Shown: positions 46,424-59,732, counted from the stretch's first letter. The stretch is DNA of 64,000 nt from AP-15 sp963795485 (GCA_963795485.1 CAWCIL010000025.1:1-64000), one strand, 5' to 3'. Numbers and translations: made by a program. The notes: a model not told the origin generated them from the sequence alone.

Positions 46424-46487
46424 ACGATCAAAGCGCGTTCGCAGCGCCGCGGTCGCCGTTTTTCACATTTGAGATCGGAGGTTTTCC

Positions 46488-47825
46488 TTGCACCGGCAGA
46501 TGCCTCGCGGGTTGCGGATTGCGCTGTGGGTGGTGCCGCTGGTCGGGCTTGCCGCCGCAATTTGCTGGTTGCCGATCTGGCCCTCGGACGGCGCCGGAAA
46601 GACCACCTTCGAGGCATTATGCTCGGGGGTCGCTTCGGTGCTGCGCGTCGCCCAATCTGCCGCCGCACCGGCCCCTGCCGCCCCGACCAATACGGCGCCG
46701 CGCACGGCGGCTTCGGCCGCCGCGCCTGCTGCGCCCCCAACGCCTGCGATCCAAACGGTGCCGGGCATGCCGCCGGTGCTGAACCCAAAAAACCTCTACA
46801 GCGCCGCCGGCGCCAACATGCTGAGCCCAGGGGTGGCCGGGGCGCTCGCCCGAATCTATGTGCCGAATTTGCGCTCGGACGACGTCTACGTGATCGACCC
46901 GGCGAGCCTGAAAGTGGTCGACCGGTTTCCGGTCGGCATCATCCCGCAGCACGTCGTCCCGTCATGGGATCTGCAGACCCTGTGGGTCGCCAACAACGGC
47001 CGGCGCGGCCACGAAGGCAGCGTCACGCCGATCGACCCGAAGACCGGCAAGCCCGGCCCGAGCATTCCGGTCGCCGACCCCTACAACATGTATTTCACCC
47101 CCGACGGGAGTGCCGCGATCGTCGTCGCCGAGCGCTTGAAGCAGCTCGATTTCCGCGACCCGCACACGATGAAATTGGAAGAAACCGTGCGGACCCCGGG
47201 CTGCGCCGGGGTCAACCACGCCGATTTCTCGATCGACGGCCGTTACGCGATCTTCACCTGCGAATTTCGCGGCGGCGGATTGGTCAAGATCGACATGGTC
47301 AACCGCAAGGTCGTCGGCTATCTGAAGCTCGACGCCCGCGGCATGCCGCAGGACATCCGCATCTCGCCCGACGGCAAGGTCTTCTACATCGCCGACATGC
47401 TGGCCGACGGGGTGTTCCTGGTCGACGGCGACAGCTTCGCCAGGGTCGGGTTCATCCATACCGGGACCGGGACCCACGGCCTCTATCCGAGCCGGGACGG
47501 CACCGAGCTCTACGTCTCCAACCGCGGCTCGCACAAGGTCCACGGACCGCCGCACGGCCCCGGCAGCATCAGCGTCATCGATTTCGCGACCCGCACCGTC
47601 GTCAAGACCTGGCCGATCCCCGGCGGCGGCAGCCCCGACATGGGCAACGTCAGCGCCGACGGCAAAGAGCTGTGGCTCTCCGGGCGCTACGACAACGTCG
47701 TTTACGACATCGACACGACCACCGGTGCCGTCCGCGAGATCCGGGTCGGCAAGGAGCCGCACGGCCTGACCGTCTGGCCCCAGCCCGGCCGCTACTCCTT
47801 CGGCCATACCGGGAATATGCGGTAG
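46488..47825 (+). CDS. Beta-propeller (YncE/YVTN-like) protein, membrane-anchored
   Basis: 445 residues from TTG 46488; GGAGG (46477-46481) is ideally spaced to this TTG, so it is preferred over ATG 46500. An N-terminal membrane anchor (LRIALWVVPLVGLAAAICWLP) is followed by an Ala/Pro-rich linker (about 55-95), then repeated four-stranded blade motifs: DDVYVIDPASLKVVDRFPVG, GLVKIDMVNRK, GKVFYIADMLADGVFLVDGD, TELYVSNRGSHKV and ISVIDFATRTVVKTW. Such seven-bladed propellers usually mediate binding in the periplasm. No heme or catalytic motif seen. Confidence 0.85.
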   Translation: MHRQMPRGLRIALWVVPLVGLAAAICWLPIWPSDGAGKTTFEALCSGVASVLRVAQSAAAPAPAAPTNTAPRTAASAAAPAAPPTPAIQTVPGMPPVLNPKNLYSAAGANMLSPGVAGALARIYVPNLRSDDVYVIDPASLKVVDRFPVGIIPQHVVPSWDLQTLWVANNGRRGHEGSVTPIDPKTGKPGPSIPVADPYNMYFTPDGSAAIVVAERLKQLDFRDPHTMKLEETVRTPGCAGVNHADFSIDGRYAIFTCEFRGGGLVKIDMVNRKVVGYLKLDARGMPQDIRISPDGKVFYIADMLADGVFLVDGDSFARVGFIHTGTGTHGLYPSRDGTELYVSNRGSHKVHGPPHGPGSISVIDFATRTVVKTWPIPGGGSPDMGNVSADGKELWLSGRYDNVVYDIDTTTGAVREIRVGKEPHGLTVWPQPGRYSFGHTGNMR

Positions 47826-47903
47826 TGGATCAATTCGATGTCCGCTCTCGACCCTTTGTAGACGTGTGGCACGGAAGCGACGGCAACTCGAGCCAGAAAC
47901 GAA

Positions 47904-48369
47904 CTATCGGACGGTCTCTTCAAGCTTCGTAATGACTTCAAAACTCGCTTCGTAGTACTGCCGCAAGATGCGAGGCCCGAGGGATTGCGAGCCACCGTGC
48001 GCCACCGAGTTTCTGATTGCGTAGCAGGACGAGATACTCTCCTTCAGGTGATCGTTCGCCCTGATCAACTCCTCGAAGGCGTGGCCCCAAAGTCGAATCG
48101 AACTGATACAGCAATTGACAGATACGTTCGCAATCGTAATTGGTTCCTCTTTCAAAGTACCGTCGTAGGAAGCTTCCGATCTGCTTCGGCGAGCGGTCGG
48201 CAAGTCGTGCGATGAGGATCAGCTCGACACAGCGCTCCAGATTGCCGCAGATTTGCACGCTTCCGAGCCTGCAGAAGTAGGAGGCTGTCCGTTCGTCGAG
48301 ATTTTTGTCGCCAGCGGCTAGTATAAGCTCCTCAAGGCGTCTAAACCGCTGCTCGATCTCAAACGACAC
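47904..48369 (-). CDS. HEPN-domain protein with RX4H motif (putative RNase)
   Basis: Corrected for one extra T near 48088, it encodes 154 residues. The start is GTG 48369, directly after the TAG of the upstream DUF262 gene, so translation is coupled. Helical throughout. The C-terminal part has CYAIRNSVAHGGSQSLG, whose R-NSVA-H fits the RX4-6H active-site motif of HEPN RNases. Such proteins act as ribonuclease toxins or defence effectors. With its DUF262 partner it forms a two-gene unit of noticeably lower GC than its neighbours, suggesting transfer. It resembles HEPN proteins that I recall being encoded beside DUF262 genes; the RNase activity is inferred. Confidence 0.75.
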
Positions 48370-49501
48370 CTAGCCACTCGAAACAAACGCTTCGACTGCG
48401 TGCGTTCGACGTATGCGCACGCTTTCCTCCACAGCCGTCGCGCGATCGCACGCCCGCACGAACGCGGCGTCGGCCAGCAAGCTATCATATGACTTTGCTA
48501 TCTCCCGCGACGTAGCCGGGGTCCCTGCTTGCGATAGCCGCGCGGCTACCCCTAACGTGACGCCCTCAAAAACTGCGGCATTTAACGATCGGACAGGTCG
48601 GAACGCCTCGCGCCCCTTGGCATCCCAGCATGCTTTGATGGTACGGGCGAACAGCGCTTTCAGTTGGGTGAGTTTCTCGGGGCCCACCTTGTTGTAGTCG
48701 TCCGCGAAGTCATCTAAAAACTCGCGCATCGGACTAGCGTATTTTTCACCCCGCTCGTGCATCGCCAGGAAGCGAAGGATCAGTTCCTGGTCTTTCAGAC
48801 GGGCGTTCCGCTGCTTCCCAAATACGCTGCGCCAGTTTTCGTCGTCGTTCATCTCGCGGATAGCCGTCAACAACGGGCCATCGCTAATGCAATTGCGTAT
48901 CTCCTGCGGTGATAGCCGGATGCCGCCGGAGTTAATCCGCTCGAACACGAAGTGAAGACTTTTTCGAGTTTTTGGGCTCGTCTTGCTGGAAGATTGTCGG
49001 CATGGAACCATGAAGTCATCAAGCTTCAGCTTGTCTGATGTGAACAATTCTTCATATGATTTGTTATTCCATTGGTCCCGCACACCTGTTAAGCGGAATT
49101 TCTTCTCTAAGAACGTGCCCTTGTAATAATACTCTAGGGTTCGCAACCGTTGTTGACCGTCAACGACGAGGTGCCTGTTACTGACTGGTTCCTTGTAGAG
49201 AAAGATCCCTGGAACCGGCAGACCCATCAACAGCAACTCCAAAAAGCGTGAGGCGTGGCGTTGCGACCACACGAACCGTCTTTGAAAGGGCGGTACGTAG
49301 AACGCTTCTTAACGTCAACCGTTTGACGAGCGTATCGACCGTGTAGTCAGCGCCATAGCTCGTGATGCTGAACTTGATATCGCCGGGCTGCTCCAAAAGC
49401 GCCTCGTCCTCGACATCAGCCTCAAGCGCGAGCTGATACTCGTCTTCGATTTCTATCGGTTGTTCCGCGGGAACAATCTCTTCCGTTTCTGTTTCACTCA
49501 T
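48370..49501 (-). CDS. DUF262 (GmrSD-N/ParB-Srx-like) protein without C-terminal HNH domain
   Basis: One extra base near 49292 breaks the frame; corrected length is 376 residues. An acidic N-terminal tail (residues about 1-42) precedes the DUF262 domain with VPPFQRRFVW, LELLLMGLPVPGIFLYK and the nucleotide-site motif HLVVDGQQRLRTL, then a helical part with FERINSGGIRLSPQEIRNCI. The DUF1524 HNH nuclease found in GmrD-type partners is absent. The HEPN gene starts at the next base and may supply the effector. By analogy with GmrSD and related systems it may sense foreign DNA or nucleotides. GC is low. Confidence 0.83.
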
Positions 49502-49688
49502 CTGAGACCCGCTGCTTCCTAACTGGAGTCAGCTCGTATAGCAGATTTTGGATCGCCGTACTTGGTCGCGTTCGTTAGCGACCTCCGGCCTCGTCTCGCA
49601 CTTTCGACACCCGATCGCCAGACCGAATGGCCGCTTCCCGCCCTGAGTGGATCTCCGGCCGCGGGGGATCATCGCCAGCGGGCGCCGG

Positions 49689-52041
<2,353 letters not shown>

Positions 52042-52045
<4 letters not shown>

Positions 52046-52395
52046 CGCCTGCGCGTCCCCTCGTGTCGGGCTTGGGGGGTGTCGCCCGGTTCATCGGCGA
52101 GCGGTTCGGCGCGCTCGCGAAAGTCGGTCAGGCTGCCGTTGAACCGCAACGCGTCGATCAGCTCGGCGATCTTGGCGCTGCCGCCGCCGGCCTGGATCGC
52201 CTCGGTGACGCAAGTCTCGAGATGGTTCCGCAGGAGGATTCGGTTGACGCGTTCGAGCGAGGCCTGAGCGGCGGCGACCTGCTTCATCAATTCCGGGCAA
52301 TAGGCTTCGGCCTCGACCATCCGGATCACGCCATCCAAGTGCCCGCGCACGGTCTTCAACCGCAGCAGCGCGTCGTGCTTGTGCCCGGCATCCAT
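52042..52395 (-). CDS. csoR: CsoR/FrmR-family metal-sensing repressor
   Basis: 117 residues. All-helical DUF156 protein: HDALLRLKTVRGHLDGVIRMVE, then Cys in AYCPELMKQV and the His-x3-Cys in RNHLETCVTEA. This Cys-His-Cys set is the Cu(I) site of CsoR rather than the formaldehyde-sensing FrmR pattern. It overlaps copA by four bases. The operator-like palindrome at 52411-52429 lies just upstream. Copper binding should release DNA and induce csoR-copA. The C-terminal tail (about 95-117) is longer and polar. Confidence 0.92.
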
Positions 52396-52410
52396 CGCGA
52401 TTCTCCCGAA

Positions 52411-52429
52411 CCCACCCAGGTGGGGTGGG
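52411..52429 (-). promoter_or_regulatory. Candidate CsoR operator
   Basis: CCCACCC-aggtg-GGGTGGG is a perfect 7-bp inverted repeat with G/C tracts, as in known CsoR operators. It lies 16 bases upstream of the csoR start codon and in the region shared with the divergent esterase gene (start 52556). Confidence 0.75.
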
Positions 52430-52555
52430 ATCAATCTGGGCGTGCCTCTTCGACAGGTCAAGGCGAGCTGACGATCGTCGCCGCCGCGATCGGGGTTGCG
52501 GGGCGGCTCGGCGCAGGGGTTAAATCGGCGGGACGCAAGGATCGGGAGAGAGGCG

Positions 52556-53519
52556 ATGACCGACGCGACACCGTGGATCGACCCGGAGCTGACCGCGGCC
52601 GGGCAATTGCTGCAGAGCCGGGGCCTGGTCGCCCCCGACCGCACCCAGGCGCCGCTCTCCGAGGTGCGCGCCGCGCAGGACCGGATCGGCGCGTTTTTGG
52701 GCGAGGGCTCGGTCCCGCTACACGACGAGCGCGACCTCCTCCTGCCGGGTCCGCACGGGCAGGTGCCGTGCCGGCTCTATCCGCCGGACGGGATCGAGCG
52801 TCCGCCCTTGCTGGTCTACGCCCATGGCGGCGGCTTCATGCAGGGCAGCCTGCCTTCCTGGGATGCGATGCTGCGCGAGCTGGTGCGCCGGTCGGGCGTC
52901 GCCGCGCTGTCGGTCGACTACAAGCTCTCGCCCGAGCATCGCTTCCCGAAGGCGTTCGAGGAGATGGTCGCGGTCACCCGCCTCGCCGCGCGCGAGGGCG
53001 CCGGTCTCGGCATCGACCCGAACCGGCTCGCGGTCGGCGGCGACTTCTGCGGGCGGCAATCTGGCGCTCGCCGCTGCCCTCGCCTTGCGCGACGAGGGGG
53101 TGCGCGCGCTGCGCTTTATGCTGCTGATCTACGGGGTCTATTCGGCCGACAGCGACAGCCCGTCATGGCAGCGCTTCGGCCAGGGCGCCGGCCTGTCGCA
53201 GACCCAGATGCGCTGGATCTGGGAGACCTATCTCGAACACCCGGAGCAGCAGAAGGACTGGCGCGCCGCACCTGTTCTGGGCAACCTCGCCGGCCTGCCG
53301 CCGGCCCACCTGATCGTCGGCAGCCTCGATCCGCTGCAGGACGACAACCACCGCCTGGCGGCTGCCCTCAAAGCGGCCGGAATCGCTTGCGAGCTCAAGG
53401 TCTATGACGGCATCAATCACGGCTTCATCCGCTACGGAAGGCTGATCGCCACCGCGCGCCGCGCGCTCGCCGACTGCGCCGCGGCCCTGCGCCGCGGGCT
53501 CGTCACAGCGACGGCATAG
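52556..53519 (+). CDS. Alpha/beta hydrolase, hormone-sensitive-lipase (HSL) family esterase
   Basis: One extra T near 53047 breaks the frame inside the nucleophile motif; corrected length is 320 residues. The oxyanion-hole block is LLVYAHGGGFMQGS, then VDYKLSPEHRFPKAFEE. The nucleophile motif is GGDSAGGNLALA (after correction). The acid and base are in VGSLDPLQDDN and DGINHGFIRYG. It hydrolyses short acyl esters in the cytosol. GGGAGAGAGGCG is the ribosome-binding site. Its last 17 bases overlap the end of the convergent GH15 gene. Confidence 0.92.
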
Positions 53520-55364
53520 CCGCCTTGGCCCGCGCTCGCGGCGCTTTCGGAGCGGTCTTGCCGTCGGACGAGGAGCGCTGCTCGGCCGGGCCTTCGCTGC
53601 GGGTCAGGTTGAAAGCGGTGTTGACCAGGGCAACATGCGAGAAGGCCTGCGGGAAATTCCCGAGCTGACGCTTCGCCTTCGGGTCGTATTCCTCAGCCAG
53701 CAGTCCGACATCGTTGGTCAGCCCCAACAGCCTCTCGAACAGTTGCCGCGCCTCGGCGATGCGGCCCTGCAGTATGTAATTGTCGGCGAGCCAAAAGCTG
53801 CAGGCGAGAAACGCCCCTTCTCCCGCCGGCAGCCCGTCGACGCCCTGACCGGTGTCGTAGCGCAGCACGAACCCGTCAACGACGAGGCGCTGCTCAATCG
53901 CCTTGACCGTGCCGATCATGCGTGGATCTGAGCGGCGGCAGGAATCCGACCAGCGGCAGCAGCAACAGGCTGGCGTCGAGCGCCTTCGACCCGTAAGCCT
54001 GGACAAAGCTGCCGAGCTCGCGATCGAAGGCCTTCGCGCACACATCAGCGTGGATCTGGTCACGGATCTCGCGCCAGGGCTCGGCCGGGGCCCCGGCGTC
54101 GAGCCGCTCGGAGAGCTTGATCGCCCGGTCGAAGGCGACCCAGGCCATCGCCTTTGAATGGGTGAAGTGCTGCGGCGGCCCGCGCACCTCCCAAATGCCC
54201 TCGTCGGGCTGGTCCCAGATGCCGGCGAGATGCCCGAGGATGGCTTGGCCGATCGGGGCGGCACGCGGCGCCCTGGGCAGGCCGTGCAAGATCGGTGTGG
54301 TAGAACGCGTCGTAGATCTCGCCGTAGATGTCGAGCTGGGTCTGCCGGGCCGCGTCGTTGCCGATGCGCACCGGGCGCGAGCCTTCATAGCCGGGCAGCC
54401 ACGGTACTTCCCATTCGGTCAGCCTGCGCTCGCCGCCCAGGCCGTACATGATCTGGATCTGGTCGGGACTGCCGGCGACGGCGCGGAACAGCCAGTCGCG
54501 CCAGGCCCGGGCCTCGTCGGAATAGCCGGCGTTCATCAATGCGAGCAGCGTGAAGGTCGCGTCGCGCAACCAGCAATAGCGGTAGTCCCAATTGCGCGGG
54601 CCGCCGATCTGCTCGGGCAGCGACGTCGTCGGCGCCGCGACGATCCCACCGGTCGCCGCAAAGGTCAGCCCCTTCAGCACCACCAGCGAGCGTTTGACGG
54701 TGTCGGTCCACGGTCCCGCAGGGGCGCACCGGTCGGACCACTGCCGCCAGAACGACAGGGCATTGTGCAAGGCCCGTTCCGGATCGACCGGCCGAGGCGG
54801 CGGCTGGTTGGACGGTCCATAAGTCAACACGAACGGCACCGTCTCGCCGGCGCCGATCTCGAACTCAGCCATGGTTTTCAGGTCTTCGCCGCGCAACGGG
54901 ACCGGAGTGCGCAGCACCACCCGCTCCGGCCCGGCGATCGCCGAAATGCCGCCCTCCGACAGGCTCTCGACCCAGGGCACGAGGTTGCCATAATCGAAGC
55001 GCAGCACAAACTCGACGCGCATCGCGACCCGGCCGCGAAGACCGCGGACCAGGCGCACCAGATCGAGCGATCCGTGCCGCGGCCTGAAGAAGTCGATCAG
55101 CTCGACCGCACCCTCGGCGGTCTCGAACGTCGTCGCCAGCACCAGCGAGCTGTCGAGATAACGCCGCTCGACCCGAACGGCCGGATCGGCGGGTGCGATC
55201 AGCCAGCGGCCATGCTCGGGCTCACCCAACAGAGCCGCGAAACAGGCCGGCGAATCGAAACGCGGCAGGCACAGCCAGTCGATCGAGCCGTTGCGCCCGA
55301 CCAGCGCCGCCGTGGCGCAGTCGCCGATCAGCGCATAATCCTCGATCCGCTGGTTTGATGTCAT
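53503..55364 (-). CDS. Glycoside hydrolase family 15 (glucoamylase/trehalase-like)
   Basis: Two one-base insertions (near 54290 and 53930) are corrected to 619 residues. The N-terminal super-sandwich begins RIEDYALIGDCATAALVGRNGSIDWLCLPRFDSPACFAALLG, shown here only as the blocks IGDCATAALVGR and SIDWLCLPRFDSP. The toroid has NWDYRYCWLRDA, and the second catalytic acid is in GLLAEEYDPKAKRQLGNFPQ. GH15 enzymes release glucose from alpha-glucans or cleave trehalose. No signal peptide, so cytosolic. A basic Ala/Lys-rich tail ends the protein. Confidence 0.93.
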
Positions 55365-55449
55365 TCGCTCGGTCGCCCGGGACGTGGTCTGGGGGTGGCA
55401 CTAAAGCATTGCCGCGACGAGAAGGCCAAGACGTAACCGGGGGTGCGGC

Positions 55450-56998
55450 TCAATGCGCGGCCGGAAGCGCCGGATCGGAACCAGCCCCGCGCGGCGGCCG
55501 GCGAAAGAAAAAGACCAGCGGGAGGGCGAGAAGCGTCAGAATCATCAGCAGCTTGAAATCGTCGATATAGGCGATGATCTGCGCCTGTGCCGTGATCAAG
55601 GCGTCGAGGGCGGCGCGCCCGGCCGCGGTGAACGGGCTCCAGAAATGGGCGATCGCCGGGTTGGCGAACTGGCGGTTGACCCTGGTGACATATCGCCCGA
55701 TGTCGGCATGGTTGACCTGGGTGTTGGTGACGAGCAGGGCCGAGACCACCGAGGTCCCCATGCTCTGGCCGAGGTTGCGAGCCAGATTAAAAAAGCCGGC
55801 GCCTTCGGTGCGGTGCTCCGGCGCCAATGTCGCAAGCGTGATCACGCTGAGCGGCACGAACAAAAAGCCCATCCCGGCGCCCTGGATCACGCCGTTGATG
55901 CCGACCGTCCACTCCGAGACATCCGGCGTCCACCCGCTCATGTCCCACATTGCCCAGGCGCACAGGCCGAGGCCGATCGCCAGCAGCACGCGGGTGTCGA
56001 CGCGTCCGACCAGCCGGCCCACCGCCATCATCGCAATCAGGGTGCCGAACCCCCGCGGCGCCAGGGCAAAACCCGCGGTCAGGATCGGATAGCCCATCAA
56101 ATCCTGCAGATAGAGCGGCAGCAGCGCCAAGGGCGCGAAATAGGTGATGCCGATGATGAAGACGAACAGCATGCCGGCGCTGAAGTTGCGGTCGCGGAAC
56201 AGCCCGGGTCGCGACGAAGGGCGCCGCGGCGCTGAAGGTGTGCACCAGAAACAGCCAGAACGCGCCGCCGCTGAGCACGGCCAAGCCCAGGATCTCGCGC
56301 GAGCCGAACCAGTCGAGCTCCTCGCCGCGGTCGAGCAGGATCTGCAACGCGCCGATCGCCACGCTCAGCGCAGCAAAGCCGAACCAGTCGAGCCGGGCGT
56401 TGGTCCGTTTCGTGTCCGGCAGGAAGACGTACATGCCCAGGAATGCGACAACGCCGATCGGCACATTGATGAAAAAATCCCAACGCCAACTGTAGTTTTC
56501 GGTCAGCCAGCCGCCGAGAACCGGCCCGATAATCGGGCCGATCATGATCGCCATGCCCCAATACGCCATCGCCGAGCCTTGGCGCTCCGGCGGGTAGGTG
56601 TCCATCAGCACCGCCTGCGACAATGGCACCAGGGCCGCTCCGAACGCGCCTTGGACCAGCCGGAAGATGACGATCTCGCCGATCGACCCGGCCATGCCGC
56701 ACGCCATCGAAGCGAGCGTGAAGCCGACGATCGAGGTCATGAACAGGCGCTTGAGGCCAAATCGCCCGGTTAGATAGCCGGTCGGCGGGGTCATGATCGC
56801 GGCGGCGACGATGTACGAGGTCAAGACCCATTCGACCTCGTCCTGGTTCGCCGCGAGGTTGCCCTGAATATAGGGCAGCGACACATTGGCGATCGTCGTG
56901 TCGAGCGCCTGCATGATCGTCGCCAGCCCGACGACACCAGTGATAGCAATGCGGTTGACCCCGGCCGCCCCGCCCGCGGGAGTGCCCAAGCCTGCCAT
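55450..56998 (-). CDS. DHA2-family multidrug efflux permease (EmrB-like)
   Basis: One extra G near 56208 is corrected to 515 residues with 14 expected transmembrane segments. Motif C-type and family blocks: ATIMQALDTTIANVSLPYIQG, YLTGRFGLKRLFM (motif A), MIGPIIGPVLGGWLTENYSW and WRWDFFINVPIG. It exports drugs across the inner membrane and pairs with the HlyD-like protein encoded directly upstream, whose TGA overlaps this ATG by one base (TGATG). Confidence 0.93.
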
Positions 56999-58234
56999 CA
57001 GCTGCTCGGCGACCCGCCGAACAGCCAGGCCAGGAAGTGCGGCACGCCGTGCACCTGGCCGGTGTCGACGCTGATCTCGGCGCTCATGCCCGAGCGCAGA
57101 GGCGGCAAATGCTGCGGGTCGGCATCGACCTGCACCCGTAGCGGAATGCGTTGCACGACCTTGACCCAGTTGCCGCTGGTGTTCTCGGCGGGCAGCAGCG
57201 AAAATTGGGATTGCGCTGCCGGCGCGATGCTCTCGACGTTGCCGTGCCATTTGCGGCCGGGATAGGTGTCAACTGTGACCGCGACCGGCTGGCCCGGGCG
57301 CACATAGGTCAGCTTGGTTTCCTTGGGCTGGGCTTCGACCCACACAAGCGGGGTGCGGACCAGGTAGAAGCCGGTGGTTGAAGCCGGCAGGTACATCCCC
57401 TTTTGCAGGGACGGGACGTTGGTGACGTAGCCGGCATAGGGCGCGCGAACCACCGTGTCGCGCAGCTCGCGCGCGTCCTCGTCGCGCTGGGCCAGGGCCT
57501 GCCGGTATTGCGAATACTGCTCGACCGGCAGGTTCGGGTTGCCGTCGATGTTCGCCGCGGTCGCCACCAGCTGCGCCTGCAGCGAGGCCAGAGTCTGCTC
57601 CGCGCCGTGCAGGTTCATCCAGGCCTGGTCCAGCGCCGTCTGAGGCGCGAACTGCTGCCGCGCAAGGATCGCCTGACGAGCGTATTGCCGTTGATCGATA
57701 GCGACCTGGTCGCGGCGCCTTCACGATCTGGGCTTGGTAGTTCTGATAATTAGCCTTCTGCGCGTCGATATTGTCGCGGACAACGCCGAGCTGCGCCTGC
57801 GCCTGGTCGAGCTTGAGCCGGAACGGCAGCGGATCGAGGTTGAACAACGGCTCGCCGGCGACGACGTGCTGGTTGTCGCGGACGTTTACCTTTTCGATCA
57901 GACCAGACACGTCGGTCGAGAGGCCGACCTGATCGGCCTGGACCAAGGCATCGTCGGTCGACACATAGCGGCTGCTGCGCAGGTAGAAATAGCCGCCGAC
58001 GATCAGCACGAGCGGCAGCAGCAGAAACAACGCCCAGCGCAGCCAATGCCGTCGCCGGCCGGCGACTTTCGGCGCGTTGGCCGGCTGCGTGCGATCCGGC
58101 CTGCGCTCTTCGACCGGAGCTTCGACGGTACGCGCCTGAGGCGCTAGCGATTCAGGGGCTCGCCCTTCGGGTGTCCGCGCTTCCTGGGCACGCGTCTCGG
58201 GCTTCAGCCCGCTCGCTCCGCCGTCAGCCGCCAT
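56998..58234 (-). CDS. HlyD-family efflux adaptor (EmrA-like)
   Basis: One extra C near 57718 is corrected to 411 residues. A cytosolic N-terminus (about 1-65) contains loosely repeated Arg/Pro/Glu segments (PETRAQEA, PEGRAPES, PQARTVEA). A transmembrane helix follows (ALFLLLPLVLIVGGYFYL), then the lipoyl half-motif YVSTDDALVQADQVGLSTDVSG, a coiled hairpin, DTVVRAPYAGYVTNV and the C-terminal beta barrel. It links EmrB to an outer-membrane channel that is not encoded nearby. Probably repressed by the divergent TetR-type regulator. Confidence 0.92.
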
Positions 58235-58295
58235 TGGTCGACCCGCTGCGATCGGCGTGGTTCATCGGGAATCTCCGTTTGAACGGCTCGCCCGA

Positions 58296-58336
58296 TTGAC
58301 AATTGGAGGAATGTCGATATATGAGGTCATGCTCAT
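58296..58336 (+). promoter_or_regulatory. Putative tetR promoter with overlapping palindromic operator
   Basis: TTGACA (58296-58301) and TATATG (58318-58323) are 16 bases apart and could serve as -35 and -10 boxes for the regulator gene. The inverted repeat ATGAG-gtcatg-CTCAT (58321-58336) overlaps the -10 box, as expected for an autoregulated TetR operator that could also repress the divergent emrAB genes. Confidence 0.55.
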
Positions 58337-58347
58337 AAAACGGCCAT

Positions 58348-59038
58348 ATGAGGATGACCTCGCAAAAATCAATGCCCTCCACCGGCACCGTCCCGGCCGG
58401 GCGGGCGCCGCAGCGCCATCGCGGGCGGCTGCGTGTGGCCGCCCTAATGCGGGCTGCGGCAACCGTGTTTGCCGAAAAGGGTTTTGACGCAGCGACGATG
58501 ACCGAAATCGCCGCCTTGGCCAGGGCGCCGATCGGTTCGCTCTACCAATTCTTCCCGAACAAGGAGGCGGTCGCCGATGCCCTGCTCGAACGCTATGGCG
58601 AGCTGATCGAGGCCGGGTTGGAAGAAATAGAGGTCCGCTCCGCCGGCCTGACCGCCGCCGCCTTGGCCGACGCGCTGCTCGATCTCGATCGTCGGGCTGC
58701 GGCGCGAAACCCGTGCGGCGTTTGCCTTGCTCGACGCTCATTCCGACTGGTCCGCCCGCCGTGCCGAGCTGCGTCAAATGGCCCGCCGGCACATTGCGCG
58801 CATCCTGAAGGCGAGGGAGCCCCGACTATCGTCGGATCTGGTCGAGAACATGGCCGTGGTCCTGCTGCAGAACATGCGGGCGATGGCCGCTTTGATCGCG
58901 GTGCAGGGTCAAGAGGCGGAGGCAGGGGCGCTCGACGAACTGCGCGACATGACGCGCCTTTACCTTTCGAACCGGCTCAGCGCTTCGAACCCTGGTGCGC
59001 GCTTAGCGGCCGACCCCGGCGATGCGCCGCGACGCTAG
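58348..59038 (+). CDS. TetR/AcrR-family transcriptional regulator
   Basis: One extra C near 58692 is corrected to 229 residues. The helix-turn-helix is ATVFAEKGFDAATMTEIA then ARAPIGSLYQFFPNKEAVADALL, typical of TetR. The C-terminal ligand domain begins ETRAAFALLDAHSDW. Divergent from emrA with a 113-base shared promoter region, so it most likely represses the EmrAB pump. The ligand is unknown. Start at ATG 58348 or 58354. Confidence 0.9.
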
Positions 59039-59127
59039 GCCCGACGCTTGCTCTGATCTCGGCCAGCTTGCGTAATCCGGTCGATCGCTCAGTACTTGCC
59101 GGCCGGCGGCGGGGCTCGATCGCCGCC

Positions 59128-59427
59128 TCAGTCGCTTGCCTTCGGCCCGGCATTATCCGAGTACGGGCGATAGCCGACATACGGGTCCGAATACGGTTGC
59201 GGCGACGCATGAGGTTGCCCCCACCACGTTCCGTATGCAGGCCATCCCGAATAATAGTATCCATACCCGGGATAAGAATACGGAGAGTTGTAGCTGTAGC
59301 TTGGCGCTGCTTGAGGCGCTGCTTGATAAGTGGTCGGCGGATAATAGTAGCTCTGCGCCCCGGAGGTTGCGGCAGCGGCAATCAGCGAACCAGCCGCGAA
59401 TGCCGCAATTTGGGCGATCTTCAACAT
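59128..59427 (-). CDS. Small exported Tyr/Pro/Ser-rich protein
   Basis: 99 residues. Signal peptide MLKIAQIAAFAAGSLIAAAA with cleavage near SGAQS. The mature chain is dominated by Tyr, Pro, Ser and Gly (for example SYYYPPTTYQ, YPGYGYYYSGWPAYGTWW), a low-complexity composition typical of surface or matrix proteins. GGAGATCCTGCG precedes the start. No domain is recognised. It is divergent from mlaC-like across a 305-base gap in which I see only the probable promoters. Confidence 0.7.
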   Translation of the reverse strand: MLKIAQIAAFAAGSLIAAAATSGAQSYYYPPTTYQAAPQAAPSYSYNSPYSYPGYGYYYSGWPAYGTWWGQPHASPQPYSDPYVGYRPYSDNAGPKASD

Positions 59428-59732
59428 CGCAGGATCTCCAATCTTTGACTGACGCCTCGTTCTGCCTAAACAAGGGGAAAAACCGAATGGTTCACTCCGG
59501 GCCGGCCTCGATCGGGACGGTCGCGATTCGCGCTGCGCCGGCGCGCGCTCAAGCGGCGCCGCGGATCGCGGCGGCAGCTCCTCGATCTTCCCGGCTTTGA
59601 TTTGACCCCACCCGACGCTGGTCGGATATGATCACCGTCAAAGCATCGTCCGGGAACGGCGGCGGAGGTCGCCGGATCGATGCTGCCGACGCCGCGCTTT
59701 GTCCGCGGCCGGCGACACAGGAGAGCAAGGGA

